Shown here in pieces: positions 7,837 through 16,595 of a DNA stretch of 64,000 nt. Under the pieces are notes generated by a model. It was not told where the DNA came from. It saw only the letters and a list, made by a program, of their open reading frames with translations, and did not search any database. The DNA lies in contig JAQWWH010000047.1 in NCBI GenBank assembly GCA_029255105.1, positions 1 to 64,000 on the forward strand, read 5' to 3'. Both the position numbers and the translations under genes were made by a program. The stretch comes from Flavimaricola sp. GTDB taxonomy: Bacteria; Pseudomonadota; Alphaproteobacteria; Rhodobacterales; Rhodobacteraceae. The number at the start of each line of letters is the position of its first letter. Positions within the stretch are counted from its first letter, which is position 1.

Positions 7837-8766
7837 TCAGCCCTCAATCGGTTCAAGCAGCTTTTCCAACCGCGCCCGCAGATGCTCGTGCTGGGACGGC
7901 AGTTTGAGCGCCTCGCCCAGATGTGCGGTATCTTCGTCGCGGTCAAATCCGGGCTCGTTTGTCGCCACTTCGAACAGAACGCCGCCGGGTGTCCGGAAAT
8001 AGATCGCCCAAAAGTAGTCACGGTCGATCACCGGGGTGACCTGCCAGCCGGTGTCAATCAGGGCCTCGCGGACCTCCAACTGACGGGCGCGGTTTTCGAC
8101 GGCAAAAGCGATATGGTGGACAGAACCCGCGCCCTGTCCGGCGTGGCCGACCTCTGGCAGGGTTTCGATGTCGATGACATTGGCCGCATTGCCGCCGGGT
8201 ACGACAAAGCGGGTCACGTTGCCCTCTGTTTCAAGCTTGTCATACCCCATGAAGGTCAAAAGCTCGGACGAGGCACCGCCGTCGCGCAGCCGCATATCGG
8301 CCGAATGGAAACCGCGAATACCCATGTCAGCGCCAATCCCGTTTCCGGTCCAGGGCGCCCGGTCGTCGTCCTTTTCCACCAGGGCAAAACGGTCGCCATC
8401 GGGACCGTCGAACAGAACCCGGGTTTCGCCAAAACGGGTGTCTTGGGTGATGTTGGCGATATCAAAGGTGCCCAAACGCTCGGCCCAGCTTTTGGCTGTG
8501 CCCTTGGGGATGACGAAGGACGTGGTGCCGACCTCGCCGGTGCCCCGCTTGCCACGTGCGGCGTGGGGGAAGGGGAAGTAGGTCATAACGGTGCCGGGCG
8601 AACCGGCCTCGTCCCCGTAATAGAGGTGGTAGACATCGGGGGCGTCAAAGTTGACGGTCTTCTTGACCCGGCGCAGGCCGAGGACATTGGTGAAGAACGC
8701 GTTGTTTTCGCGGGCCGACGAGGCAAGCGAGGTGACGTGGTGCAGACCCTTGATCTGGCTGAGCAT
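7837..8766 (-). CDS. VOC-family ring-cleaving dioxygenase (MhqO-like)
   Basis: 309-residue protein with two vicinal-oxygen-chelate modules. Metal ligands expected for the extradiol-type fold are visible: the His in LHHVTSLA near the N-terminus, the His in VHHIAFAVE near residue 220 and the Glu in GVLFEVATNEPGF near residue 270. Relatives such as MhqO and LinE-like enzymes cleave hydroquinones or other dihydroxy aromatics. AGGAG lies about seven bases before the ATG. It forms a two-gene operon with the hydrolase downstream. The aldehyde dehydrogenase 182 bp upstream, on the same strand, could share the transcript, though a hairpin sits between them. Confidence 0.86.
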   Translation of the reverse strand: MLSQIKGLHHVTSLASSARENNAFFTNVLGLRRVKKTVNFDAPDVYHLYYGDEAGSPGTVMTYFPFPHAARGKRGTGEVGTTSFVIPKGTAKSWAERLGTFDIANITQDTRFGETRVLFDGPDGDRFALVEKDDDRAPWTGNGIGADMGIRGFHSADMRLRDGGASSELLTFMGYDKLETEGNVTRFVVPGGNAANVIDIETLPEVGHAGQGAGSVHHIAFAVENRARQLEVREALIDTGWQVTPVIDRDYFWAIYFRTPGGVLFEVATNEPGFDRDEDTAHLGEALKLPSQHEHLRARLEKLLEPIEG

Positions 8767-8886
8767 GGCAAACTCCTGTGTTCCGTGATTGGGCAGAACA
8801 TATCATTTGCGACTGTGCGGAAAACGCTGATGCCCGCACGATTTCTGTGCATGGGCGAACATGAGCTCCGGAACCAGTCCGGGCGA

Positions 8887-8929
8887 GGGCACCGCCTTTC
8901 CTCTGGAACGACTGGAGAAAGCGGTGCCC
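8887..8929 (-). terminator. Hairpin downstream of the aldehyde dehydrogenase gene
   Basis: The arms GGGCACCGC (8887-8895) and GCGGTGCCC (8921-8929) are exact reverse complements, and part of the inner sequence can extend the stem with mismatches. It sits 20 bp beyond the aldehyde dehydrogenase stop. No T-run follows on the minus strand, so it may be a 3'-end-stabilising structure or a partial terminator rather than a strong intrinsic one. Confidence 0.4.
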
Positions 8930-8948
8930 GTTTATAGCGACGAAAGGC

Positions 8949-10388
8949 CTACTCGGCCGCCCAGCCAGAGATGGCTTTGGCCTCAAGGAACTCTTCGATC
9001 CCCCAGACCCCGCCTTCGCGCGCACGGCCCGAGGCCTTTACCCCCCCAAAGGGAGAGCCCGCGGCCCGTCCCTTGCCATTCATCTCAACCATGCCGGAGC
9101 GGAGCTGACGGGCAAGCCGATTGCGGCGTGGGCCATCCGCAGACTGGACGTAGTTGGTCAGGCCGTAGGGCGTATCGTTGGCGATCGCGATGGCCTCTTC
9201 TTCGCTGTCAAAGGGAAGGATGGACAGGACCGGGCCAAAGATCTCTTCCCGTTCGATCGTCATGCCGGGTTTGACGTCAGCAAAGACCGTGGGTCGGACG
9301 TAGAAACCTTTGTTCATCCCTTCTGGCAGCCCCGGACCACCGACGACCAGACGCGCACCTTCGTCGATGCCCTTCTGGATATAGCCCTGGATCTGGTCCC
9401 ATTGGCGGCGGTTGACGACAGGGCCGATGTGCTTGCCGGGCTGAGACGCGGGGCCGACGCTGATTGCCTCGACCGCGACGCGGGCAATTTCGACCGCCTC
9501 GTCATAGAAGCTGCGTTCGACCAGCATCCGCGACGGTGCGTTACAGCTTTGGCCCGAGTTGTTCATCATATGTCTGACCCCGGCGCGGACGGCCTTTTCG
9601 CCGGCATCGGCAAAGACCAGATTGGCGCCCTTGCCACCCAGCTCGAGCGTCACCCGCTTGAGCGTTTCGGCGGCGGTCCTTGAGATCGCCCGTCCGGCCC
9701 GGGTGGATCCGGTAAACGATATCATCTCGACATCCGGGTGGGCGGACAGTTGGGTTCCAACCCCTGCCCCGTCGCCGTTAACGAGGTTGAAGACACCGGG
9801 GGGGCAGCCTGCGTCATGAACGAATTCGGCAAACAGCAGCGACGACAGCGGCGCCTCTTCCGAGGGTTTCAGCACACAGGTGCACCCGGCCAGAAGGGCG
9901 GGGATCACCTTGAGGGTGACCTGGTTCATCGGCCAGTTCCATGGCGTGATCAGGCCGACAACGCCGATAGGCTCCATCGCGATGCGGTCGTTCGGGGTAT
10001 CAGCGCGTAGGGGGCGGATCCATTCGATCTGGTCGAATGCGGACAGAAAGTTCTCAAGGTGCCAGGGCAGGCAGGTTGCCTGATCGGCGCGGGACATGTC
10101 GATTGGGGCCCCCATCTCAAGGCTGATGGCCTGTGCCATCTCTTCTTCGCGGGCGTAGTACTGTTCCAGAATACGCGCGACCATGGCCCTGCGTTCGGCC
10201 GGGTCAGTGGCGGCCCAGGCGGGAAAGGCGGCCTTGGCGGCGGCAACGGCGGCGTCGGTGTCGGCGCTGTCACCCAGTGAAATGATCGCGCAGACCTCTT
10301 CGGTCGAGGGGTCGATCACATCGCAATCGCGGGGCGCGGCGGGCGCGACCCATTGGCCGTTGATGTAGAAGTCACGCTTTTCGATCAT
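8949..10388 (-). CDS. NAD(P)-dependent aldehyde dehydrogenase
   Basis: 479-residue class ALDH. Catalytic elements are present: general-base Glu in LELGGKGAN, nucleophile Cys282 in NNSGQSCNAPS, NAD-binding FTGSTRAG, and the C-terminal SPFGGVKASGRAREGG. The open frame extends to 10442, but ATG 10388 is the better start because GGAG lies about eight bases upstream and the family N-terminus (RDFYINGQWV) begins there. It oxidises an aldehyde to an acid; the SGQSC context is typical of broad or aromatic/aliphatic members, and no specific substrate can be named. It is divergent from the peroxiredoxin gene. Confidence 0.92.
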   Translation of the reverse strand: MIEKRDFYINGQWVAPAAPRDCDVIDPSTEEVCAIISLGDSADTDAAVAAAKAAFPAWAATDPAERRAMVARILEQYYAREEEMAQAISLEMGAPIDMSRADQATCLPWHLENFLSAFDQIEWIRPLRADTPNDRIAMEPIGVVGLITPWNWPMNQVTLKVIPALLAGCTCVLKPSEEAPLSSLLFAEFVHDAGCPPGVFNLVNGDGAGVGTQLSAHPDVEMISFTGSTRAGRAISRTAAETLKRVTLELGGKGANLVFADAGEKAVRAGVRHMMNNSGQSCNAPSRMLVERSFYDEAVEIARVAVEAISVGPASQPGKHIGPVVNRRQWDQIQGYIQKGIDEGARLVVGGPGLPEGMNKGFYVRPTVFADVKPGMTIEREEIFGPVLSILPFDSEEEAIAIANDTPYGLTNYVQSADGPRRNRLARQLRSGMVEMNGKGRAAGSPFGGVKASGRAREGGVWGIEEFLEAKAISGWAAE

Positions 10389-10411
10389 GGGATGCTCCTT
10401 CGGATTCGGCT

Positions 10412-10439
10412 GGACAGTGGCACTACGGACTGTTGTCCG
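10412..10439. promoter_or_regulatory. Overlapping dyads between the divergent aldehyde dehydrogenase and peroxiredoxin genes
   Basis: The 119-bp divergent intergenic region has CGGAC-TGTT-GTCCG (10426-10439, perfect 5-bp arms) and an outer imperfect pairing of GGACAGT (10412-10418) with ACTGT (10429-10433). A redox or aldehyde regulator could bind here, but there is no regulator gene adjacent and the arms are short. Confidence 0.25.
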
Positions 10440-10507
10440 CAAGCGGTGGAAACGCTGCTTGGCGTCGCCTATATGAAGCCCATGAGCCGCACTAAAGGAG
10501 GACCGAC

Positions 10508-11161
10508 ATGGGCCTGCGTATCAACGACACGATCCCCGATCTGACCGTCGAAACAGATCAGGGCACCGTGAGCCTGCATGACTGGATTGGCGACAGCTGG
10601 GCGATCCTGTTCAGCCATCCCAAGGACTTTACCCCGGTTTGCACGACCGAATTCGGCGCGGTTGCCCAACTGGCCGAAGAATGGGCCAAACGGGGCACCA
10701 AGGTCATGGGCATTTCCGTGGATGGGGTTGCAGACCACGTGAAGTGGAAGAAGGACATTGCCGCCGCCGGGGGTGCCGACCCGACCTTTCCCATTGTGGC
10801 GGATGTTGACCTGACGCTGTCCAAAGCCTTCGACATGCTACCCGCCGAGGCCTACCTGCCGGATGGCCGGACACCCAATGACACAGCGACCGTCCGCGTC
10901 GTGTTTATCATTGGCCCGGACAAGAAGCTGAAGCTGTCGATGACCTACCCGATGAACGTTGGCCGGAACTTTGCCGAGGTCCTGCGCGCGCTTGATGGTC
11001 TGCAAACCGCAGCCAAGCACGGCGTGGCGACCCCTGCCAACTGGCAGGTCGGACAGGATGTGATCATTCCCGTAACCGTCAGCAACGAAGATGCTACGGC
11101 CAAGTTTGGCAGCTTTGAAACCGTACTGCCCTACCTGCGCAAGACGAGCTTGCCAGGGTAA
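10508..11161 (+). CDS. 1-Cys peroxiredoxin (Prx6 class)
   Basis: 217-residue thiol peroxidase reducing hydrogen peroxide and organic peroxides in the cytoplasm. The peroxidatic Cys45 lies in HPKDFTPVCTTE, the Prx6-type active-site pattern. The C-terminal half has the Prx6 extension around TYPMNVGRNFAEVLR, and there is no resolving-cysteine motif. A very strong ribosome-binding site AAAGGAGG (10494-10501) sits six bases from the ATG, predicting high expression. It stands alone, divergent from the aldehyde dehydrogenase, and ends at a strong terminator shared with the convergent L,D-transpeptidase gene. Confidence 0.95.
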   Translation: MGLRINDTIPDLTVETDQGTVSLHDWIGDSWAILFSHPKDFTPVCTTEFGAVAQLAEEWAKRGTKVMGISVDGVADHVKWKKDIAAAGGADPTFPIVADVDLTLSKAFDMLPAEAYLPDGRTPNDTATVRVVFIIGPDKKLKLSMTYPMNVGRNFAEVLRALDGLQTAAKHGVATPANWQVGQDVIIPVTVSNEDATAKFGSFETVLPYLRKTSLPG

Positions 11162-11185
11162 AACCCCTCAAGCCTTGGAAAACAC

Positions 11186-11220
11186 AAAGAGCCGCGCCCT
11201 TGGATGGGCGCGGCTCTTTT
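11186..11220. terminator. Bidirectional intrinsic terminator
   Basis: A perfect 14-bp stem, AAAGAGCCGCGCCC (11186-11199) with GGGCGCGGCTCTTT (11206-11219), has a six-base loop. Runs of A and T flank both sides, so it can work in either direction. It lies between the convergent peroxiredoxin and L,D-transpeptidase genes. Confidence 0.93.
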
Positions 11221-11239
11221 CATTGTAGAGGTCTTCAGA

Positions 11240-11881
11240 TCAGGCGGTGTAGGCAAACGCCCGTGTGCCAAGGGGCACACGGTTGTACAGGTCGATGACG
11301 TGGCTGTTGTACATCCGGAAGCATCCATTGGACGCCGAAGACCCGATTGAACGGGGGCTGGTCGTGCCATGCACCCGGATCGCCGTGTCAGTCGTGCCCT
11401 GGAAGAAGTACAGCGCCCGGGCGCCCAGCGGGTTTGACGGGCCACCTGGCATGCCATCGGCGTATTGGGCGTAGGCATCTGGATTGCGCTCGATCATCTC
11501 TTGGGTAGGTGTCCAGCTTGGCCACTCGACCTTGCGGGCGATGGTTGCCTGACCGGCCCAGCCAAGACCCTGCTGACCGACAGCCACGCCGTATCGGATG
11601 GCCATGTCATTGGGCAGGATAAAGTAGAGGTGGTAAGAATGGCTGACGATATGGATCTCGTTCGGGTTCAGCCCGGGCATAACCGGCACAATGCGGGCCT
11701 GGTACCGTTCCGGGATCACATAGTTGCCCTCAACCGTTGGCGGCAGGGTTATAGCGGTAGGATCGACCTGCTCTGGCAGGACATCAAGTTGCAGTGGCGC
11801 GGTCTGTGCGGCGATTGGGCCGGTCGCGGCGGCGGACAGGGCAAAAGCCGAGGTGGCAATGAAATGGCGGCGGGTAAGCAT
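11240..11881 (-). CDS. L,D-transpeptidase (YkuD/ErfK family), exported
   Basis: 213-residue periplasmic cross-linking enzyme. The N-terminus has RRHF followed by a hydrophobic stretch ending in AAQ, which looks like a Sec or Tat signal peptide of about 30 residues. The YkuD catalytic segment is visible as RVHGTTSPRSIG...SNGCFRMYN near residues 170-195, containing the catalytic His and Cys. It would form 3-3 peptidoglycan cross-links or attach proteins to peptidoglycan. I chose ATG 11881 because GGAG stands seven bases upstream; an in-frame ATG at 11902 lacks any such site. It is a single-gene unit ending at the shared terminator. Confidence 0.9.
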   Translation of the reverse strand: MLTRRHFIATSAFALSAAATGPIAAQTAPLQLDVLPEQVDPTAITLPPTVEGNYVIPERYQARIVPVMPGLNPNEIHIVSHSYHLYFILPNDMAIRYGVAVGQQGLGWAGQATIARKVEWPSWTPTQEMIERNPDAYAQYADGMPGGPSNPLGARALYFFQGTTDTAIRVHGTTSPRSIGSSASNGCFRMYNSHVIDLYNRVPLGTRAFAYTA

Positions 11882-12192
11882 GGCGGGCTCCCATTTGGGC
11901 ACGGAACTTACAAAGAATTGCAGAATTGCTTTGAAACTAAGCCACGATTATAGCCAAAACCCTGCATATCAGCAAACAAAACGGCCCATTTCCGCCGATG
12001 CTGCCGACCTGTGGTGAATCCGAGACCACTTTTTCGTGACCAGATATTTGGCTTACTCTGCCGCTGACCCGGCATGACCTGGTTTTTGGCAATGTTACGG
12101 GGCGGATATGTCGCCGCCACTTGCCCTTTTCGTCCCGGCGCGTCATTCCCTTGGGGAAAGATGGCGACCTTGCGGGAGAGAAGGATTCCAGG
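11882..12192. other. Divergent intergenic region, L,D-transpeptidase / CoA-transferase
   Basis: About 310 bp of lower-GC sequence without a convincing gene. It must hold the promoters of the two divergent transcripts. I could not identify a clear -35/-10 pair or operator. Open frames crossing it are extensions or shadows of the neighbours. Confidence 0.6.
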
Positions 12193-12897
12193 ATGAAAAA
12201 GATCTACCCTGATGCAGCTACGGCCCTTGATGGCCTTTTGTCGGACGGCATGTTCATTGCCGCAGGTGGTTTCGGTCTGTGCGGCATCCCCGAGCTTTTG
12301 CTTGAGGCAATCAAGGACGCGGGCACCAAGGATCTGACCTTCGCGTCGAACAACGCCGGCGTAGACGATTTCGGCATCGGTATCCTGCTGCAGACCCGTC
12401 AGGTCAAAAAGATGATTTCGTCCTACGTTGGCGAAAACGCCGAATTCATGCGCCAGTACCTTTCCGGTGAGCTTGAGCTGGAATTCAACCCGCAGGGCAC
12501 CCTGGCCGAGCGTATGCGGTCTGGTGGTTGCGGCATTCCCGGTTTCTACACCAAGACCGGCGTCGGCACCGTCATCGCCGAGGGCAAAGAGCACAAGGAA
12601 TTCGACGGCCAGACCTACATTCTTGAGCGTGGCATCGTCGCTGACCTGTCCATCGTAAAGGCCTGGAAGGCGGATGAGACGGGCAACCTCGTCTTCCGCA
12701 AGACCGCCCGCAATTTCAACCCGCCCGCCGCCATGTGTGGCAAGGTCTGCGTGGTAGAGGTTGAGGAAATCGTTCCCGTCGGCAGCCTTGGCGCGGATGA
12801 GATCCACCTGCCGGGCATCTATGTTCACCGGATCATTCAGGGCGAACACGAAAAGCGGATTGAACAGCGCACGACACGCAAGCGGGAGACAGCATAA
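12193..12897 (+). CDS. scoA: 3-oxoacid CoA-transferase subunit A
   Basis: 234-residue alpha subunit of a succinyl-CoA:3-ketoacid (acetoacetate) CoA-transferase of family I. The glycine-rich [12 protein letters not shown] near residues 21-32 is the CoA-transferase 1 signature, and the C-terminal [19 protein letters not shown] is conserved in ScoA/AtoD. The enzyme moves CoA from succinyl-CoA to acetoacetate, feeding ketone bodies and polyhydroxybutyrate breakdown products into central metabolism. The start ATG 12193 has AAGGA six bases upstream; the frame is open to 12121 but without family similarity. The TAATG at 12897 couples it to subunit B. AtoD-type specificity cannot be excluded. Confidence 0.92.
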   Translation: MKKIYPDAATALDGLLSDGMFIAAGGFGLCGIPELLLEAIKDAGTKDLTFASNNAGVDDFGIGILLQTRQVKKMISSYVGENAEFMRQYLSGELELEFNPQGTLAERMRSGGCGIPGFYTKTGVGTVIAEGKEHKEFDGQTYILERGIVADLSIVKAWKADETGNLVFRKTARNFNPPAAMCGKVCVVEVEEIVPVGSLGADEIHLPGIYVHRIIQGEHEKRIEQRTTRKRETA

Positions 12898-13523
12898 TGC
12901 CCTGGGATCGCAATCAGATGGCCGCCCGCGCGGCACAAGAACTTCAGGATGGCTGGTACGTGAACCTTGGGATCGGCATCCCGACGCTGGTGTCCAACTA
13001 TATCCCCGAGGGGATCACCGTCACCCTTCAGTCCGAGAACGGCATGTTGGGCATGGGCCCCTTTCCCTACGAAGGCGAAGAGGACGCGGACCTGATCAAT
13101 GCGGGCAAGCAGACCATCACCGAGCTGCCCCATTCCGCCTATTTCGACAGTGCCACATCCTTTGGCATGATCCGCGGCGGCAAGATCGCAATGGCGATCC
13201 TGGGCGCTATGGAGGTTGCCGAAAACGGTGACCTGGCGAACTGGATGATCCCGGGCAAGCTCGTCAAGGGTATGGGCGGCGCGATGGACCTTGTGGCAGG
13301 CGTTGGCCGGGTCGTCGTTGTCATGGACCACACCAACAAGCATGGCGACAGCAAAGTGCTCAAGTCCTGCACCCTGCCTTTGACCGGGGCGTCAGTCGTC
13401 GACCGCATCATCACCAACCTTGGTGTTCTTGATGTTGTGGAAGGTGGCCTCAAGATCGTCGAATGCGCCGACGGCGTGACCGAGGATGAACTGCGCGCCG
13501 CAACCGAGGCGACGATCGTCTGA
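12897..13523 (+). CDS. scoB: 3-oxoacid CoA-transferase subunit B
   Basis: 208-residue beta subunit carrying the catalytic glutamate in [11 protein letters not shown] near residues 44-54. Other conserved parts are GIGIPTLV near the start and [11 protein letters not shown]-like text ([14 protein letters not shown]). It pairs with the upstream subunit to form the active heteromer. Its start overlaps the scoA stop by one base. The next gene, a ModE-like regulator, begins two bases after its stop, an unusual junction between ketone-body and molybdate genes. Confidence 0.93.
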   Translation: MPWDRNQMAARAAQELQDGWYVNLGIGIPTLVSNYIPEGITVTLQSENGMLGMGPFPYEGEEDADLINAGKQTITELPHSAYFDSATSFGMIRGGKIAMAILGAMEVAENGDLANWMIPGKLVKGMGGAMDLVAGVGRVVVVMDHTNKHGDSKVLKSCTLPLTGASVVDRIITNLGVLDVVEGGLKIVECADGVTEDELRAATEATIV

Positions 13524-13525
13524 TC

Positions 13526-13936
13526 GTGGCAGGCGGGAAAGACCGAGTGACCGCTGGCCCGAAAGGGCCGCACACAGGCTCTGACACCCGCCTGCGCCTG
13601 CGCCTTTTGTTTGGGGCCGAGGCGATGCTTGGCCCCGGCAAGGCAGACCTCCTTGAGGCGATCAGCGCCGAGGGGTCGATCTCTGCCGCCGGAAGGCGGA
13701 TGGAGATGAGCTACAAACGCGCTTGGTCCCTCGTCGATGAGATGAACGCAGCCTTTCGCAATCCGCTTGTCCTGACCTCTCGGGGTGGGGCCAGCGGCGG
13801 CGGGGCCGAGGTGACCGAGGCGGGGCGTGCCGTACTGGCCCATTACCGGGCACTTGAGGCCGTGGTGGCCGAGGCGGGCGCGGCTGAGATTGAGGCGATC
13901 CGCTCCTACCTTAGGGATGTGTCTGACGGGAAATAA
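13526..13936 (+). CDS. ModE-type winged-helix regulator lacking the molbindin domain
   Basis: 136-residue DNA-binding protein matching the LysR-like helix-turn-helix domain of ModE: LLEAISAEGSISAAGRRMEMSYKRAWSLVDEMN contains the recognition helix, followed by GGASGGGAEVTEAGRAVL, the wing. There is no C-terminal molbindin (TOBE) part, so it either senses molybdate through a partner or works as a short ModE. Possible starts are GTG 13526 and GTG 13547; no clear ribosome-binding site decides. It is followed by modABC, which it probably represses. It may be cotranscribed with scoAB. Confidence 0.85.
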   Translation: MAGGKDRVTAGPKGPHTGSDTRLRLRLLFGAEAMLGPGKADLLEAISAEGSISAAGRRMEMSYKRAWSLVDEMNAAFRNPLVLTSRGGASGGGAEVTEAGRAVLAHYRALEAVVAEAGAAEIEAIRSYLRDVSDGK

Positions 13937-13962
13937 CGCTTGCCCCCTTGGGGTGCAGAATG

Positions 13963-13986
13963 CGATGTTTCCCGCTGAACATATCG
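13963..13986. promoter_or_regulatory. Imperfect dyad before modA, candidate ModE operator
   Basis: CGATGTT (13963-13969) faces AACATATCG (13978-13986) around an eight-base centre, forming an imperfect palindrome just upstream of the modA start. Position and the CGAT...ATCG ends fit the general shape of ModE sites, but it departs from the classic TATATA-rich consensus. Confidence 0.35.
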
Positions 13987-14006
13987 GATTTTTGAAGGCC
14001 CGTCCC

Positions 14007-14762
14007 ATGAACCCTGCCGGCATCTGCCTTGCGCTTGCCCTTGGCGCGACCCCTGCCTTGGCTGATGACATCTCGGTCTTTGCCGCTGCCAGCCTGGGCA
14101 ATGCGCTCGATTTCGTTGCAGCCGGATATGAGGCCGAAACCGGCAACCGCCTTGTGATCGCCTATGCCGGAAGCTCGGTCCTTGCGCAGCAAATCCGGCA
14201 GGGGGCACCTGCGGACATCTTCATTTCAGCCAATTCAGACTGGATGGATTTTCTGGCCAGCGAAGGTCTTATCGCGGATCAGACGCGACGGGATCTGCTG
14301 GGCAACAGCCTTGTCCTGATCGCACACGGGGCGGCGTCGCCGGTCGAGATTTCGCCTGACCTCGATCTGGCAGGACTGTTGGGCAACGGCCGTTTGGCCA
14401 TGGCGCTTGTCGACGCGGTACCGGCTGGGATCTACGGCAAGGTGGCGCTTAGCAGCCTGGGCCTTTGGGACTCCGTCGCCCCCCGGGTTGCCCAAACCGA
14501 CAATGTCCGCGCCGCACTTGCCCTTGTGGCGCTGGGCGAGACGCCTTTTGGCATCGTCTACGCAACCGACGCGGCCGCGTCGCCCGATGTGACTGTCATC
14601 GGAACCTTTCCGCCCGACAGCCATCCGCCCATCGTCTATCCTGTCGCCGCACTGGTGGGGCGTGACACAGCGCTGACCCTTGATGCCCTTGCCTACCTGC
14701 AAGGCCCCGAAGCAAGCGCCGCCTTTGTGCGCGAAGGCTTTACCCTTCCCGGGACGGAATGA
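14007..14762 (+). CDS. modA: Molybdate ABC transporter substrate-binding protein
   Basis: 251-residue periplasmic molybdate-binding protein. A short signal peptide (LALALGATPALA) is followed by the family motif DISVFAAASLGNALD and then YAGSSVLAQQIRQGAPADIFISAN, whose Ser and Ala residues line the oxyanion site. ALVDAVPAGIYGK and GIVYATDA are further conserved ModA stretches. I chose ATG 14007 as the start just before the signal peptide; the frame is open to 13827 without sense. modB follows four bases after its stop. Confidence 0.94.
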   Translation: MNPAGICLALALGATPALADDISVFAAASLGNALDFVAAGYEAETGNRLVIAYAGSSVLAQQIRQGAPADIFISANSDWMDFLASEGLIADQTRRDLLGNSLVLIAHGAASPVEISPDLDLAGLLGNGRLAMALVDAVPAGIYGKVALSSLGLWDSVAPRVAQTDNVRAALALVALGETPFGIVYATDAAASPDVTVIGTFPPDSHPPIVYPVAALVGRDTALTLDALAYLQGPEASAAFVREGFTLPGTE

Positions 14763-14766
14763 CCGC

Positions 14767-15477
14767 GTGATCAACTGGCTTGGACCCGACGAATGGCAGG
14801 CCGTTGCCTTGTCCCTAAAGGTGGCACTTTGGGCGACGGTGCTTAGCCTGCCGCCGGGTATCCTTGCCGCCTATGCCCTTGCCCGATGGCGGTTTCCGGG
14901 ATGGGCGCTGTTGAACGGGCTTGTCCATCTTCCGCTTGTCCTGCCCCCGGTGGTGACGGGGTATCTGTTACTTCTGACGTTCGGAACGCGCGGTCCGGTC
15001 GGGGCATTCCTTGAACAGACCTTTGGGATCGTCCTAGCCTTTCGCTGGACGGGCGCGGCGTTGGCGGCGGCAGTGATGGCCTTTCCCCTGCTCGTCCGTG
15101 CCATCCGGTTGTCGATCGAGGCTGTAGACCCAGAGCTCGAGCAGGCGGCCGCCACCCTCGGCGCCTCTCGGGCTTGGGTGTTTGTGACCGTCACCCTACC
15201 GCTTATCCTGCCGGGTATTCTGGCAGGCATGGTACTGGGCTTTGCCAAGGCGATGGGCGAATTCGGGGCGACGATCACCTTTGTGTCGAACATCCCCGGC
15301 GAAACCCGCACCGTTCCTTCCGCCATCTACGCCTTTCTTCAGGTCCCCGGAGGAGAGGCGGCGGCATGGCGGTTGGTCATCGTTTCGGTCGCCCTCGCCC
15401 TCGGTGCGCTTGCCCTGTCCGAAGTGCTTGCCCGGCGGGTCGGTCGACGGATCGCCGGACGGGAGGAGGGGGCATGA
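14767..15477 (+). CDS. modB: Molybdate ABC transporter permease
   Basis: 236-residue inner-membrane subunit with about five to six hydrophobic helices. LSLKVALWATVLSLPPGILAAYALA begins the core; the coupling-loop motif is DPELEQAAATLGASRAWVF, typical of ModB/CysT permeases, and AKAMGEFGATITFVSNIPGETRT is the conserved ModB signature. The start is GTG 14767; no better ATG exists nearer the membrane core. It overlaps modC (ATGA). Confidence 0.93.
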   Translation: MINWLGPDEWQAVALSLKVALWATVLSLPPGILAAYALARWRFPGWALLNGLVHLPLVLPPVVTGYLLLLTFGTRGPVGAFLEQTFGIVLAFRWTGAALAAAVMAFPLLVRAIRLSIEAVDPELEQAAATLGASRAWVFVTVTLPLILPGILAGMVLGFAKAMGEFGATITFVSNIPGETRTVPSAIYAFLQVPGGEAAAWRLVIVSVALALGALALSEVLARRVGRRIAGREEGA

Positions 15478-16595
15478 CCCTCGACATCCAGATCTCGCAC
15501 CGGGTTGGGGATTTCTCGCTTTCGGTTGCCTTTTCCGCCCCGCCCGGTGTCACGGCGCTTTTTGGTCACTCGGGTGCAGGGAAATCCACCGTGGTCAATG
15601 CTGTTGCAGGGCTGATCCGCCCGGCCTCGGCCCGGATCGCGGTCGAGGGTCGGGTGCTCGAGGATACTGCCCAACGCATCCGCCTGCCGCCGCATAAACG
15701 GCGAATCGGCTATGTGTTTCAGGAGGGGCGGCTGTTTCCCCATATGTCGGTCCGCCAGAACCTGACCTATGGTGCCCGGTTTGCCCCCGCTGGTCCCGGC
15801 CCGTCGCTGGATCAGATCTGCGATCTGCTGGGCATCGCGCCCCTTCTGGACCGCCGCCCCGGGGACCTGTCCGGAGGCGAGAAACAGAGGGTCGCCATCG
15901 GCCGTGCCCTGCTGTCGCGTCCGGCCCTTCTGCTGATGGATGAGCCTTTGGCCGCCCTTGATGCCGCCCGCAAGGCGGAGGTTCTGCCCTACCTTGCCCG
16001 GATCAGGGACGAGACACGGACCCCGATCCTTTACGTCAGCCATGCGCTGGACGAGGTGGCGCAACTGGCCAACACCCTCGTCGTGATGGAGGCCGGGACT
16101 GTCCGCGCCATCGGACCCGTCGAAGAGGTTCTTTCCGACCCCGTGCTTGTGCCCCATCTGGGCGTGCGGGGGGCAGGTGCGGTGCTGAATGCGACCATCA
16201 TCGGACACCACGAGGACGGCCTGACAGAGGTGGCGTGTTCGGGCGGCAGGCTGTTTGTCCCGCTGCGCCCAGAAAGCCCCGGCCACGTCCTGCGCCTGCG
16301 GATCGAGGCCCAGGACGTGATCGTAGCCCTGGACCGTCCAACCGGTCTGTCGGCGCTGAACATCCTAAAGGGCAGGATATTGTCCCTGCATGAGGGGTCC
16401 GGACCCGAGCAGATTGTCCAGATTGATCTGGGCGGGGAGCGACTGTTGGCCCGTATCACCCGCCGATCGGCTACGGCCCTGGCCTTGCGGGACGGGCTGT
16501 CCGTCCATGCGGTAATCAAGACCGTCGCAGTCGCGCCGACCGATATCGGCCCTAGCGGGGCGGTGGCAGCCTTAACTGACGCGACTGTCGTTTGA
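15474..16595 (+). CDS. modC: Molybdate ABC transporter ATP-binding protein with C-terminal molbindin domain
   Basis: 373-residue ATPase for molybdate import. Walker A is GHSGAGKST near residue 36, the signature is LSGGEKQR, and Walker B is LLLMDEPLAALD. After the ATPase part (about 230 residues) a C-terminal molbindin/TOBE domain is seen around SALNILKGRILSLHEG, the usual ModC arrangement. The ATG 15474 overlaps the modB stop. The frame is open 100 codons upstream but that part overlaps modB and is not coding. The terminator is not obvious downstream. Confidence 0.94.
   Translation: MTLDIQISHRVGDFSLSVAFSAPPGVTALFGHSGAGKSTVVNAVAGLIRPASARIAVEGRVLEDTAQRIRLPPHKRRIGYVFQEGRLFPHMSVRQNLTYGARFAPAGPGPSLDQICDLLGIAPLLDRRPGDLSGGEKQRVAIGRALLSRPALLLMDEPLAALDAARKAEVLPYLARIRDETRTPILYVSHALDEVAQLANTLVVMEAGTVRAIGPVEEVLSDPVLVPHLGVRGAGAVLNATIIGHHEDGLTEVACSGGRLFVPLRPESPGHVLRLRIEAQDVIVALDRPTGLSALNILKGRILSLHEGSGPEQIVQIDLGGERLLARITRRSATALALRDGLSVHAVIKTVAVAPTDIGPSGAVAALTDATVV

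Noticed and set aside
11908-12936. Minus-strand open frame of 342 codons
   Set aside because: It lies antisense to scoA, which has clear conserved motifs and a ribosome-binding site.
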